NCBI RefSeq assembly: GCF_025398255.1 | Contig: NZ_JAODNW010000026.1 | Coordinates: 1 to 45,914 of the forward strand | Source: Chelativorans intermedius | GTDB taxonomy: Bacteria > Pseudomonadota > Alphaproteobacteria > Rhizobiales > Rhizobiaceae | Direction: 5' to 3' | DNA length: 45,914 nt | Notes under the pieces: model-generated | What the model saw: the letters and a program-made list of their open reading frames with translations, nothing else | Told to the model about the DNA's origin: nothing | Databases searched by the model: none | Made by a program: the position numbers and the translations under genes | Shown here: in pieces, positions 8,858-17,302 of the stretch | Layout: every line of letters starts with the position of its first letter | Position numbering within the stretch: position 1 is the stretch's first letter

Positions 8858-9082
8858 CGCCAAGGCGTTGACAGGGCGGCGCGCGAGGTCATTGCGGCAG
8901 CCGGCTATGGCAGCTTCTTCACCCATCGCACCGGCCACGGCGTGGGCGTGGTCTTCTCCATCGAACTCGGCATCTATCTGCCCGGCCGGTTCGGCATCAG
9001 GCTCGAAGAGGTGGTCATCCTGCGCCCGGAGGGCGCGGAGGTGCTCTCCAAGATGCCGCGCACGATCCAGGGCTTGCCATAG
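8858..9082 (+). pseudogene. Remnant of M24-family metallopeptidase (Xaa-Pro dipeptidase-like)
   Basis: An open stretch with no start codon encodes the end of an M24 peptidase. It reads GVDRAAREVIAAAGYG, then FTHRTGHGVGV, then FSIELGIYLPGRFGIR and a normal C-terminus ending in QGLP before TAG at 9080. Intact M24 enzymes have roughly 20-25 more residues between the His of HRTGHG and the metal-binding Glu region; here HGVGV joins straight to VFSIE. So the gene has lost both its whole 5' part and an internal piece. It is not expected to be functional. It fills most of the gap between galM and the LysR gene. Confidence 0.8.
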
Positions 9083-9144
9083 GCAGAAACGAAGCCACAC
9101 CGATTGCGCCGTTCGGTTGGTGGCGCGGGGTTGGCCACGGGCTT

Positions 9145-10041
9145 TCATTGCAGAGGGGCCCCGACCTGTTCCTTGAGCCAGCGTTGAAACTTTTCGAGCG
9201 GTCCGCCGACCGGCCGGTCGGTGGGCCACACCAGATAGTAGCTGCCAAGGCTCTGCTGGCAGCCGCTCAGCACCATCTGCAGGCGGCCGTTGCGGATTTC
9301 GCTTTCTGCCAGATAGCTGGGCAGGAGCGCCACGCCCATGCCGTGGATGGCGGCCTGCGCCATGGTGGAGAACTGGTCGAACAACATGCCGCGCAGGCCC
9401 GCCACGGGATGGCCGTTGCGGGCGAACCAGTTCTCCCACGCGTCGGGCCGCGTCTCCAGATGCAGAAGCGGCAACGCAAGCACGTCTGCAACCCGTCTTA
9501 TCGGTTGCTTCAGGAGGGCAGGCGCGCAGACTGCGACGACCTGCTCCTCGAGGATCGGCAGATACTCCACGCCGATCCAGTCGCGTCGGCCGAAATGGAT
9601 CGCCGCGTCGAACGGCTCGGATGCGAAGCTGAAAGGGCGCAGACGTGTCGACAGGTTCACCGTGATCTCGGGGTGGCGGCTGGCAAAATCCTTCAGCCGC
9701 GGCGCCAGCCAATGCATGCCGAAGGCCGGCAGGATGGCAAGGTCGAGACTGCCGCCCGCCGGATTCGCCTTCAGCTTCAGGGAAGCCGTTGCCAGCCCGC
9801 GCAGGAGCTCACGCACCTTCTGTGCGTAAAGCCGGGCCGCCGGGGTGAGCCGCAGCCGATTGCCGTCGCGCAGGAACAGCTGCGCGCCCATCTGTTCCTC
9901 CAGTACCTTCAACTGGCGGCTCACAGCACTTTGCGTCAGTGACAGCTCCGCCGCCGCCGCCGTGGCGCTTCCCAGGCGGTCCACAGCCTCAAGTGCCATC
10001 AGCGAGCTGATGGACGGGAGGAATCTGCGGGCGATCATCAT
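9145..10041 (-). CDS. LysR-family transcriptional regulator (GcvA-like)
   Basis: This 298-residue regulator has an N-terminal helix-turn-helix at residues about 15-65 (ATAAAAELSLTQSAVSRQ) and a periplasmic-binding-protein-like effector domain from about residue 95. The overall pattern, with RFLPSISSLMALEAV at the start, is that of the GcvA subgroup. The ATG at 10041 follows GAGGA. It is divergent from the lysine-breakdown operon across 88 bases, the classic LysR layout, so it probably activates that operon in response to lysine, pipecolate or aminoadipate. The effector is not known from sequence. Confidence 0.87.
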   Translation of the reverse strand: MMIARRFLPSISSLMALEAVDRLGSATAAAAELSLTQSAVSRQLKVLEEQMGAQLFLRDGNRLRLTPAARLYAQKVRELLRGLATASLKLKANPAGGSLDLAILPAFGMHWLAPRLKDFASRHPEITVNLSTRLRPFSFASEPFDAAIHFGRRDWIGVEYLPILEEQVVAVCAPALLKQPIRRVADVLALPLLHLETRPDAWENWFARNGHPVAGLRGMLFDQFSTMAQAAIHGMGVALLPSYLAESEIRNGRLQMVLSGCQQSLGSYYLVWPTDRPVGGPLEKFQRWLKEQVGAPLQ

Positions 10042-10129
10042 GACTTTTCCTCATGGTTTCGCGAGCAGGTATCATTAGGCGGCAGCCACCAGATGCGCAA
10101 TAGATGGGGCATACGCGCAAAGGTGAGGA

Positions 10130-11362
10130 ATGAGCGTGTTGACGTCACCGCATGATAGCACGCCGTTTCGCCGCGCCCGGCGGGCGGCGGGGCTGGCGCT
10201 TTCGGATATTGTGCAGATCAGCGAGGAAAGCGCGCGGCTGAAAGCCCAGGGCCGCGACATCGTTGCGCTCAGCACGGGCGAGCCGGACTTTCCCACGCCG
10301 GCGCACGCCATCGAGGCGGCGCATGAGGCCGCCCGCTCCGGCCTGACGAAATATCCGCCGACGGCGGGGCTGAAGAGCCTGCGCGCAGCCATTGCGGCGC
10401 GGGCGCCGGGGCCCGAGGTCGGGCCGGAATCGGTGCTCGTCTCCACCGGCGCCAAGCAGGTTCTGGCCATGGCGATGCTCGCCACGCTGGACCCCGGCGA
10501 GGAGGTGATCCTGCCCGCGCCATGCTGGTCCTCCTATGGCGACATCGTGACGATGGCCGGCGGCAGGGCGGTGTTTGTGCCCTGTCCCGTCGAGGCCGGA
10601 TTCAAGCTTGCCCCGCATGCGCTTGCCGCAGCGATCACGTCGCGCACGCGATGGCTGCTGCTCAACTCTCCGTCGAACCCGAGCGGCGCCACCTATGGGG
10701 CCGGCGCGCTGGCCGCTCTGGCCGAGGTTCTGCGGGCCCATCCGCGGGTCTGGGTGCTCAGCGACGAAATCTACGAGCATCTGAGCTATGTGCCCTTCGT
10801 CTCCCTGCGGGAGGTGGCGCCCGATCTTGCCGGGCGCATGCTGGTGGTCAACGGCGTATCGAAAGCCTATGCCATGACCGGCTGGCGCATCGGCTGGGGC
10901 ATCGGGCCGGCGGCGCTGATCGACGCCATGGAGGCGGTGCAGGGGCAGATCACCTCCGGTGCCTGCGCCATCGCCCAGGCCGCCGCGCTGGCCGCGCTTG
11001 AAGGCGATCAGGAGATTCTCGGGCAGCGTCGTGCGGTGATGCGCGCCCGTCGCGATCGGGTTGTGGCTGCGTTGAATGCCACCGGCCTGATCGACTGCCC
11101 CGTGCCGGAAGGGGCCTTCTATGTGTTTCCCTCCTGCATGCGCATTCTGGGCCTGAGGACGCCGCAGGGCGAGGTGCTGGAAGACGACAGGGCGTTCTGC
11201 CGGTCCTTGCTGCAGGATCACGGCGTCGCCGTCGTGCCGGGCAGCGCCTTCGGCCTGCCGGGGCATTTCCGACTTTCCTTTGCCTATTCGAACGAGACAC
11301 TGAGCGCGGGTCTTGAGCGCATCGCCAAGGCCGTCTCATCCCTTCAGGGAACAGCCAGGTGA
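10130..11362 (+). CDS. PLP-dependent class I aminotransferase, probable aminoadipate aminotransferase
   Basis: This 410-residue fold-type I aminotransferase has the PLP lysine in [17 protein letters not shown] (Lys245) and the usual [10 protein letters not shown] (Asn), SDEIYEHL (Asp, Tyr) and C-terminal FRLSFAYS (Arg) motifs. It resembles aspartate-type aminotransferases. As first gene of the lysine operon it most likely moves the amino group of L-2-aminoadipate to 2-oxoglutarate, giving 2-oxoadipate for the downstream dehydrogenase. The start is ATG at 10130 (GGTGAGGA very close) or GTG at 10136. Its stop overlaps the gcdH start. Substrate assignment rests on the operon. Confidence 0.8.
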   Translation: MSVLTSPHDSTPFRRARRAAGLALSDIVQISEESARLKAQGRDIVALSTGEPDFPTPAHAIEAAHEAARSGLTKYPPTAGLKSLRAAIAARAPGPEVGPESVLVSTGAKQVLAMAMLATLDPGEEVILPAPCWSSYGDIVTMAGGRAVFVPCPVEAGFKLAPHALAAAITSRTRWLLLNSPSNPSGATYGAGALAALAEVLRAHPRVWVLSDEIYEHLSYVPFVSLREVAPDLAGRMLVVNGVSKAYAMTGWRIGWGIGPAALIDAMEAVQGQITSGACAIAQAAALAALEGDQEILGQRRAVMRARRDRVVAALNATGLIDCPVPEGAFYVFPSCMRILGLRTPQGEVLEDDRAFCRSLLQDHGVAVVPGSAFGLPGHFRLSFAYSNETLSAGLERIAKAVSSLQGTAR

Positions 11363-12579
11363 GCATCGTGATGACATCCGCAAACGGCAACGCGCCGAAA
11401 CAGGCCCCTTTCAATTGGGAAGATCCGTTCCTGCTGGAAGACGAGCTTTCGCAGGAGGAGCGGCTGATCCGCGATGCGGCGGCAGCCTTTGCGGCCGACA
11501 AGCTCGCCCCCCGCATCGAGCGGGCCTATATGGAGGAGGAGACGGACCGGGAGCTCTTCCGCGAGATGGGGGCGGCGGGCCTTCTCGGCGTCACCATCCC
11601 GCAGGACTATGGCGGTGCGGGCGCGGGCTATGTTTCCTACGGGCTGGTGGCGCGCGAGGTGGAGCGGGTGGATTCGGGCTTTCGCTCCATGATGAGCGTG
11701 CAGTCCTCGCTGGTCATGTATCCGATCCATGCCTACGGCTCGCAGGAGCAGCGCCGGAAATATCTGCCGGGGCTTGCCTCGGGCGCCCTGATCGGCTGCT
11801 TCGGGCTGACCGAGCCCGACGCCGGCTCCGACCCCGGCGCGATGAAGACCAGGGCGGAGAAGATTTCCGGCGGCTACCGGCTGACGGGCACGAAGATGTG
11901 GATCTCCAACAGCCCGATTGCGGATATCTTCGTCGTGTGGGCGAAGTCTGCCGCCCATGAGGGCGCCATTCGCGGCTTTGTGCTGGAACGGGGGATGAAG
12001 GGGCTTTCGGCCCCGAAGATCGGCGGCAAGCTTTCGCTGCGTGCCTCGATCACCGGCGAGATCGTGATGGACGGTGTGGAGGTCCCGGAGGATGCGTTGC
12101 TGCCGGGCGTCTGCGGGCTCAAAGGTCCGTTCGGCTGCCTCAACCGGGCGCGCTACGGCATCTCCTGGGGGGTCATGGGGGCGGCGGAAGACTGCTGGTT
12201 GCGGGCACGCCGCTACGGGCTGGAGCGCCAGCAGTTCGGCCGGCCGCTGGCTGCCACCCAGCTCTTCCAGAAGAAGCTCGCCGACATGCAGACGGAGATT
12301 GCGCTGGGCCTGCAGGCAAGCCTTCGGGTGGGGCGGCTGATGGATGCGGGCAGATTCGCGCCGGAGATGATCTCGCTTGTGAAGCGCAACAACTGCGGCA
12401 AGGCGCTGGACATCGCGCGCGCGGCGCGCGACATGCATGGCGGCAACGGCATTCAGATCGAGTATGCCGTCATGCGCCACGCCCAGAACCTGGAAACCGT
12501 CAACACCTATGAGGGCACCCACGACGTTCACGCCCTCATCCTGGGGCGGGCCCAGACCGGATTGCAGGCATTCTGCTGA
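11359..12579 (+). CDS. gcdH: Glutaryl-CoA dehydrogenase (decarboxylating)
   Basis: This is an acyl-CoA dehydrogenase of about 406 residues that oxidises and decarboxylates glutaryl-CoA to crotonyl-CoA with FAD and an electron-transfer flavoprotein. Family-specific features are [50 protein letters not shown] and the catalytic Glu in [17 protein letters not shown] (Glu385 from the GTG start). The start is GTG at 11359, overlapping the previous stop, or ATG at 11371. It lies between the aminotransferase and the 2-oxoacid dehydrogenase with overlaps on both sides, so all three are translated together. Assignment to glutaryl-CoA rather than other acyl-CoAs is strong. Confidence 0.92.
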   Translation: MSIVMTSANGNAPKQAPFNWEDPFLLEDELSQEERLIRDAAAAFAADKLAPRIERAYMEEETDRELFREMGAAGLLGVTIPQDYGGAGAGYVSYGLVAREVERVDSGFRSMMSVQSSLVMYPIHAYGSQEQRRKYLPGLASGALIGCFGLTEPDAGSDPGAMKTRAEKISGGYRLTGTKMWISNSPIADIFVVWAKSAAHEGAIRGFVLERGMKGLSAPKIGGKLSLRASITGEIVMDGVEVPEDALLPGVCGLKGPFGCLNRARYGISWGVMGAAEDCWLRARRYGLERQQFGRPLAATQLFQKKLADMQTEIALGLQASLRVGRLMDAGRFAPEMISLVKRNNCGKALDIARAARDMHGGNGIQIEYAVMRHAQNLETVNTYEGTHDVHALILGRAQTGLQAFC

Positions 12580-14759
12580 TGGACCGGGCGGACATCGTTC
12601 ACGAAAACTTCCTGCGCAGGGGCGCGGCAAGGGACTTCCCCGCCGGCCGAGCGCCGCGGCCCGGCCTGCCGGCAGAGGACGCGGTGGCGCTCTATCGTGC
12701 CCAGTGTCTGAGCCGGGCGCTCGATCGCACCAGCCGTGCCATGCAGAAGGCCGGGCAGGGTTACTACACCATCGGCTCGTCGGGTCATGAGGGCATGGCG
12801 GCCGTGGCGCATGCGCTGCGGCCCACAGACATGGCCTTCCTGCACTATCGTGATGCGGCTTTCCAGATCGCGCGGGCGGGCCAGCTGCCGGGGCAGACGG
12901 TGGCCTGGGACATGCTCCTGTCCTTTGCCGCCTCGAGCGAGGATCCGATCTCGGGGGGCAGGCACAAGGTCCTCGGTTCCAGGGCACTGAACATCCCGCC
13001 GCAGACCTCGACGATTGCAAGCCACCTTCCCAAGGCGGTGGGGGCCGCCTACAGCCTGGGCCTGGCGCGGCGGCATCCGCCCGAGCACCGTCAACTGCCG
13101 GAGGATGCCATCGTGATGTGCTCCTTCGGCGATGCCTCGGCCAACCATTCCACGGCGCAGGGGGCCATCAACGCGGCGCAGTGGACGGCCTATCAGGGCG
13201 TGCCCCTGCCGCTTCTCTTCGTCTGCGAGGACAACGGCATCGGCATTTCGGTGCGCACGCCGAAGGGCTGGGTGGCTGCGGCCTTCTCTTCCCGTCCGGG
13301 CCTCAGATATTTCCACGCCGACGGGCTCGATCTCTACGAGACCTATCGCGTGGCTTGCGAGGCCGCGCACCATGTGCGCACGCGCCGCAAGCCGGCCTTC
13401 CTGCATCTTCGCACCGTGCGGCTGTACGGCCATGCCGGCGCCGACGTGCCCACAAGCTATATGAGCCGAGAGGAAATCGAGGCCGAGGAGGCAAACGAGC
13501 CCCTGCTTCATTCGGTGCGGCTGCTTGCCGAGGCGGGCGCGCTCGAGCCGGAGGCGGCGCTGGACATCTATCGCCAGACCTGCGCGCGCGTCGAGCGGAT
13601 CGCGGCAGAAGCCGTCACGCGGCCGCGGCTTGGCGATGCGCGGGAGGTCATGAAGAGCCTCATTCCCCCGCGCCGCGCCTGCAGACCGACCAATGGCCCG
13701 CCTGCCGAAGCGCGCGCCAGGCTCTTCGGGGCAGAGCTTCGCGCCATGGACGAGCCGCAGCCCATGGGGCGGCTCATCAACTGGGCCCTTCATGACCTGA
13801 TGCTGGAGCATGAGGAGGTCGTTGTGGCGGGCGAGGATGTCGGCCGCAAGGGGGGCGTCTATGGCATCACGCAAAAGCTGCAGGCCCGCTTCGGCGCGGA
13901 CCGGGTCATCGACACGCTGCTTGACGAGCAGTCCATCCTGGGCCTTGGCATCGGCCTTGCGCACAACGGATTCCTGCCCATCCCCGAGATCCAGTTTCTG
14001 GCCTATCTGCACAATGCGGAGGACCAGCTGCGCGGCGAGGCGGCCACCCTGCCTTTCTTTTCCAATGGGCAATATGCCAATCCCATGGTGGTTCGCATTG
14101 CCGGCCTCGGATACCAGAAGGGCTTCGGAGGCCACTTCCACAACGACAACAGTCTGGCCGTGCTGCGCGACATTCCCGGGCTCATCCTTGCCTGTCCTTC
14201 CGATGGGGCGGAGGCTGCCATGATGCTGCGCGAATGTGTGCGCCTGGCGCGAACGGAGCAGCGCGTCTCGGTGTTCCTGGAACCCATAGCGCTCTACTTG
14301 GCGCGGGATCTGCACGCGGCCAAGGATGGCCTCTGGACGCGCCGTTATCCTTCGCCCGGCGAGCGGATCGGCCTTGGCGAGGTCGGCATCCATGGCAAGG
14401 GGCGCGATCTGGCCATCGTCACCTATGGCAATGGGCGCTATCTGTCTTGCCAGGCGGAGCGGGAACTGCGCAAGGCGGGCATCGACCTGCGCATCATCGA
14501 CCTGCGGTGGCTTGCCCCGCTGCCCGAGACGGCGCTGGCCGAGGCGGTCAAGGGCTGCCGGCGGGTGCTGATCGTGGATGAATGCCGCCGCAGCGGAAAT
14601 GTCTCGGAGGCGTTGATGACGTTCATGAGCGATTCCGGCCTCAGGGCCGCGCGGATCGCGGCCGAGGACAGCTTCATCGCCACCGGCCCTGCCTATGCCG
14701 CCACCATGCCGTCCGCGCAGGACATTGTTGCGGCGGCCCGAAAGCTGGTGGCGTCATGA
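12579..14759 (+). CDS. Fused E1 alpha-beta thiamine-dependent 2-oxoacid dehydrogenase, probably for 2-oxoadipate
   Basis: At 726 residues this joins the alpha and beta subunits of a branched-chain-type E1 component in one chain. The alpha half (about 1-370) holds the ThDP motif start GDASAN at 184-189 and ends with EDNGIGIS about 35 residues later. The beta half starts near 385 (MGRLINWALHDLML) and carries GEDVGRKGGVYG, DEQSILGLGIGLA and a C-terminal transketolase-like domain. In the pathway it should decarboxylate 2-oxoadipate on the way to glutaryl-CoA. No lipoyl acyltransferase (E2) or E3 gene is adjacent; they could be supplied by other complexes. It starts on the last base of gcdH and ends by ATGA overlap with the FabD-like gene. 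Confidence 0.85.
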   Translation: MDRADIVHENFLRRGAARDFPAGRAPRPGLPAEDAVALYRAQCLSRALDRTSRAMQKAGQGYYTIGSSGHEGMAAVAHALRPTDMAFLHYRDAAFQIARAGQLPGQTVAWDMLLSFAASSEDPISGGRHKVLGSRALNIPPQTSTIASHLPKAVGAAYSLGLARRHPPEHRQLPEDAIVMCSFGDASANHSTAQGAINAAQWTAYQGVPLPLLFVCEDNGIGISVRTPKGWVAAAFSSRPGLRYFHADGLDLYETYRVACEAAHHVRTRRKPAFLHLRTVRLYGHAGADVPTSYMSREEIEAEEANEPLLHSVRLLAEAGALEPEAALDIYRQTCARVERIAAEAVTRPRLGDAREVMKSLIPPRRACRPTNGPPAEARARLFGAELRAMDEPQPMGRLINWALHDLMLEHEEVVVAGEDVGRKGGVYGITQKLQARFGADRVIDTLLDEQSILGLGIGLAHNGFLPIPEIQFLAYLHNAEDQLRGEAATLPFFSNGQYANPMVVRIAGLGYQKGFGGHFHNDNSLAVLRDIPGLILACPSDGAEAAMMLRECVRLARTEQRVSVFLEPIALYLARDLHAAKDGLWTRRYPSPGERIGLGEVGIHGKGRDLAIVTYGNGRYLSCQAERELRKAGIDLRIIDLRWLAPLPETALAEAVKGCRRVLIVDECRRSGNVSEALMTFMSDSGLRAARIAAEDSFIATGPAYAATMPSAQDIVAAARKLVAS

Positions 14760-15796
14760 CGACGGCGGTGGTGATCTGCCCGGGCCGGGGCACCTACAAC
14801 AAGACGGAGCTTGGCTATCTGGCCCGTCATCATGACGACAAGGGCGCGCTTCTTGCCGGCTTCGACCGCCTTCGCGTGGAAGCCGGCCAGGAAACGCTCA
14901 CCGCGCTCGACGGGGCGGCGCGCTACAGCGTCGCCCACCACACGCGCGGCGACAATGCCTCCGCCCTCATCTATGCCTGCACGCTTGCGGATTTCCTCTC
15001 AATCCGGCCCGACATCGAGATTGTCGCGATCACCGGCAATTCCATGGGCTGGTATTCGGCACTCGCCTGCGGCGGCGCCCTGTCGCCCGATGACGGATTC
15101 GGCCTCGTCAACACCATGGGCACCCTGATGCAGGAGCGTCTGATCGGCGGCCAGCTCGTCTATCCTCACATGGGGGAGGACTGGCGCGCGGATCCGGCGC
15201 GCAAGGAAGCGCTTCTGGCCCTGGTGGCGGAGATCGACGCGCGCGAGGGGCACAGGCTGGCACTTTCCATCGATCTTGGCGGGATGCTCGTGTTCGGCGG
15301 CGACGAGGCCGGGCTTGCTGCCTTCGCGGCGGCGGTGGAGCCGGTGGATGGGCGCTTTCCCATGCGCCTTGCCAATCACGCCGCCTTTCACACGGGCCTG
15401 CAGGCGCCGGTGGCCGAGCAGGCGCGGCAAAGGCTGTCAGCCGCGATGTTCGGCCAGCCGCGCCTACCGCTGATCGACGGGCGCGGTGCCATCTGGTGGC
15501 CCGGTGCGACGCGGATCGATGCGCTGTGGGACTACACGCTGGGGCATCAGGTGGTGGCGCCCTATGATTTTACGCGCGCGGTGCGCACCGCCGCTCTTGA
15601 GTTTGCGCCCGACTTGTTCATCGTTCCCGGACCAGGCACCACTCTGGGTGGGGCGGTGGCGCAATCGCTCATTCTTTGCAAATGGAAAGGCATGGATTGC
15701 AAGGCCGCATTCCATGAAAGACAACAAGCCGAGCCTTTGCTGGTCGCCATGGGGATGGAGGCGCAGCGGAACTTGGCGACGGGAGAAGGAGACTGA
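14756..15796 (+). CDS. FabD-like acyltransferase family protein in lysine operon
   Basis: This 346-residue protein has the malonyl-CoA:ACP transacylase fold. The nucleophile elbow is GNSMG (Ser96; GHSLG is usual) and the second catalytic His is in ANHAAFHTGLQ (His212). In true malonyl transferases an Arg sits in a VEMRGKFMQ-type helix and holds the malonyl carboxylate. Here the aligned stretch reads VNTMGTLMQ, with Met121 in place of that Arg. A normal malonyl-CoA substrate is therefore doubtful. It is translationally coupled to the fused E1 and lies 3 bases before amaB. Its role in lysine breakdown is not established; an acyl-transfer step connected with the E1 product is an inference. Confidence 0.75.
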   Translation: MTTAVVICPGRGTYNKTELGYLARHHDDKGALLAGFDRLRVEAGQETLTALDGAARYSVAHHTRGDNASALIYACTLADFLSIRPDIEIVAITGNSMGWYSALACGGALSPDDGFGLVNTMGTLMQERLIGGQLVYPHMGEDWRADPARKEALLALVAEIDAREGHRLALSIDLGGMLVFGGDEAGLAAFAAAVEPVDGRFPMRLANHAAFHTGLQAPVAEQARQRLSAAMFGQPRLPLIDGRGAIWWPGATRIDALWDYTLGHQVVAPYDFTRAVRTAALEFAPDLFIVPGPGTTLGGAVAQSLILCKWKGMDCKAAFHERQQAEPLLVAMGMEAQRNLATGEGD

Positions 15797-15799
15797 CCC

Positions 15800-17302
15800 A
15801 TGAACCATGCTGACGTCCTGCAGGCGGCGGGCCTGAGCGAAGCCGAGACCACGGGCGGCACGCTGGCCGTCACCTCGCCGATCGACGGGGCCGAGGTGGC
15901 ACGGGTGGCCGAGACGCAGCCCGGCGACATGCCGGAGGTGATTGCGCGCGCGCAAGAGGCTTTCCGCGCCTGGTGCATGCTGCCCGCGCCGCGGCGCGGC
16001 GAACTGGTGCGGCTTCTGGGCGAGGAGCTGCGTTCCGCAAAGGCGCAGCTTGGCGCCATGGTGACGCTGGAGGCGGGCAAGATCGTCTCCGAGGGCCTTG
16101 GCGAGGTGCAGGAAATGATCGACATCTGCGATTTCGCGGTAGGTCTTTCGCGCCAGCTCTACGGACTCACCATCGCCAGTGAGCGTCCCGGCCATCGCAT
16201 GATGGAGACCTGGCATCCCCTGGGGCCGACGGCGGTCATCACGGCGTTCAACTTCCCCGTCGCCGTGTGGTCCTGGAACACCGCAATAGCGCTGGTATGC
16301 GGCAATCCGGTCATCTGGAAGCCGTCGGAGAAGACGCCGCTGACCGCGATGGCCTGCATGAAGGTCTTTGAACGGGCGCTCAAGCGCTTCGGCGCGGACG
16401 CACCGGAGGGGCTTGTGCAGCTCGTGATCGGCGGAGCGCAGATCGGCGAGGCGCTCGTCACCGCGCGTGAAATTCCACTGGTTTCCGCCACCGGCTCCAC
16501 CCGGATGGGCCGCATCGTCGGACCGAAGGTCGCAGAGCGCTTCGGCCGTTCCATCCTGGAGCTGGGCGGCAACAATGCGATGGTGGTGGCACCGTCGGCC
16601 GATCTCGACATGGCGGTGCGCGCCATCGTTTTCTCCGCCGTCGGCACCGCCGGCCAGCGCTGCACGTCGCTGCGCCGGCTGATCGTGCATGAGAGCATCC
16701 GCGAGGAACTGGTGGGGCGCCTGAAGAAGGCCTACGAAAGCCTTCCCATCGGCGATCCGCGCAGGGAGGGCACGCTTGTCGGCCCGCTGATCGACATGGG
16801 CGCGCGCGAGCGGATGCGTGAGGCGCTCGCGCGGGCGCGTGCCGACGGTGGGCGGGTTCATGGCGGCCAGCCGGTCAGCGAAGGTGTGCCGGCAGGCGGC
16901 GCGTATGTCGCCCCTGCCATTGTCGAAATGCCGGAACAGACGGAGGTGGTGCGCGAGGAGACCTTTGCCCCGATCCTCTATGTGATGGGCTACGACAGGC
17001 TTGAGGATGCCATCGCGATGCAGAACGCGGTGCCGCAGGGGCTGTCGTCCTGCATCTTCACGCTCGATCTGAGGGAGGCGGAGACGTTCATTTCCGCCGC
17101 CGGTTCGGATTGCGGCATCGTGAATGTGAATATCGGGCCCTCCGGCGCCGAAATCGGTGGGGCGTTCGGCGGCGAGAAGGAGACCGGCGGCGGCCGCGAA
17201 AGCGGCTCGGATGCGTGGAAAGGCTATATGCGCCGGGCCACCAACACCATCAACTATTCCGACCGGCTTCCCCTGGCGCAAGGGGTGCGCTTTGACATCT
17301 GA
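15800..17302 (+). CDS. amaB: L-aminoadipate-semialdehyde / piperideine-6-carboxylate dehydrogenase (ALDH7 type)
   Basis: This is a 500-residue aldehyde dehydrogenase of the antiquitin/ALDH7 family. It oxidises L-2-aminoadipate 6-semialdehyde, in equilibrium with piperideine-6-carboxylate, to L-2-aminoadipate using NAD+. Visible motifs are ITAFNFPVAVWSWN, the catalytic Glu in ILELGGNNAMVV and the catalytic Cys in GTAGQRCTSLRRL. The GGAFGGEKETGGGRESGSDAW end is typical of the family. The start at 15800 follows GAGAAGGAGA. It feeds the aminotransferase that heads the operon. Its last bases overlap the start of the next gene. Confidence 0.92.
   Translation: MNHADVLQAAGLSEAETTGGTLAVTSPIDGAEVARVAETQPGDMPEVIARAQEAFRAWCMLPAPRRGELVRLLGEELRSAKAQLGAMVTLEAGKIVSEGLGEVQEMIDICDFAVGLSRQLYGLTIASERPGHRMMETWHPLGPTAVITAFNFPVAVWSWNTAIALVCGNPVIWKPSEKTPLTAMACMKVFERALKRFGADAPEGLVQLVIGGAQIGEALVTAREIPLVSATGSTRMGRIVGPKVAERFGRSILELGGNNAMVVAPSADLDMAVRAIVFSAVGTAGQRCTSLRRLIVHESIREELVGRLKKAYESLPIGDPRREGTLVGPLIDMGARERMREALARARADGGRVHGGQPVSEGVPAGGAYVAPAIVEMPEQTEVVREETFAPILYVMGYDRLEDAIAMQNAVPQGLSSCIFTLDLREAETFISAAGSDCGIVNVNIGPSGAEIGGAFGGEKETGGGRESGSDAWKGYMRRATNTINYSDRLPLAQGVRFDI

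Noticed and set aside
10042-10129. Inverted pair TGCGC and GCGCA between the LysR gene and the lysine operon as a LysR box
   Set aside because: The arms are short and 16 bases apart, without the T-N11-A form; too weak to list as a site.
11344-14393. Large minus-strand frames opposite gcdH and the fused E1
   Set aside because: Composition and lack of motifs mark them as shadows; both plus-strand genes are certain.
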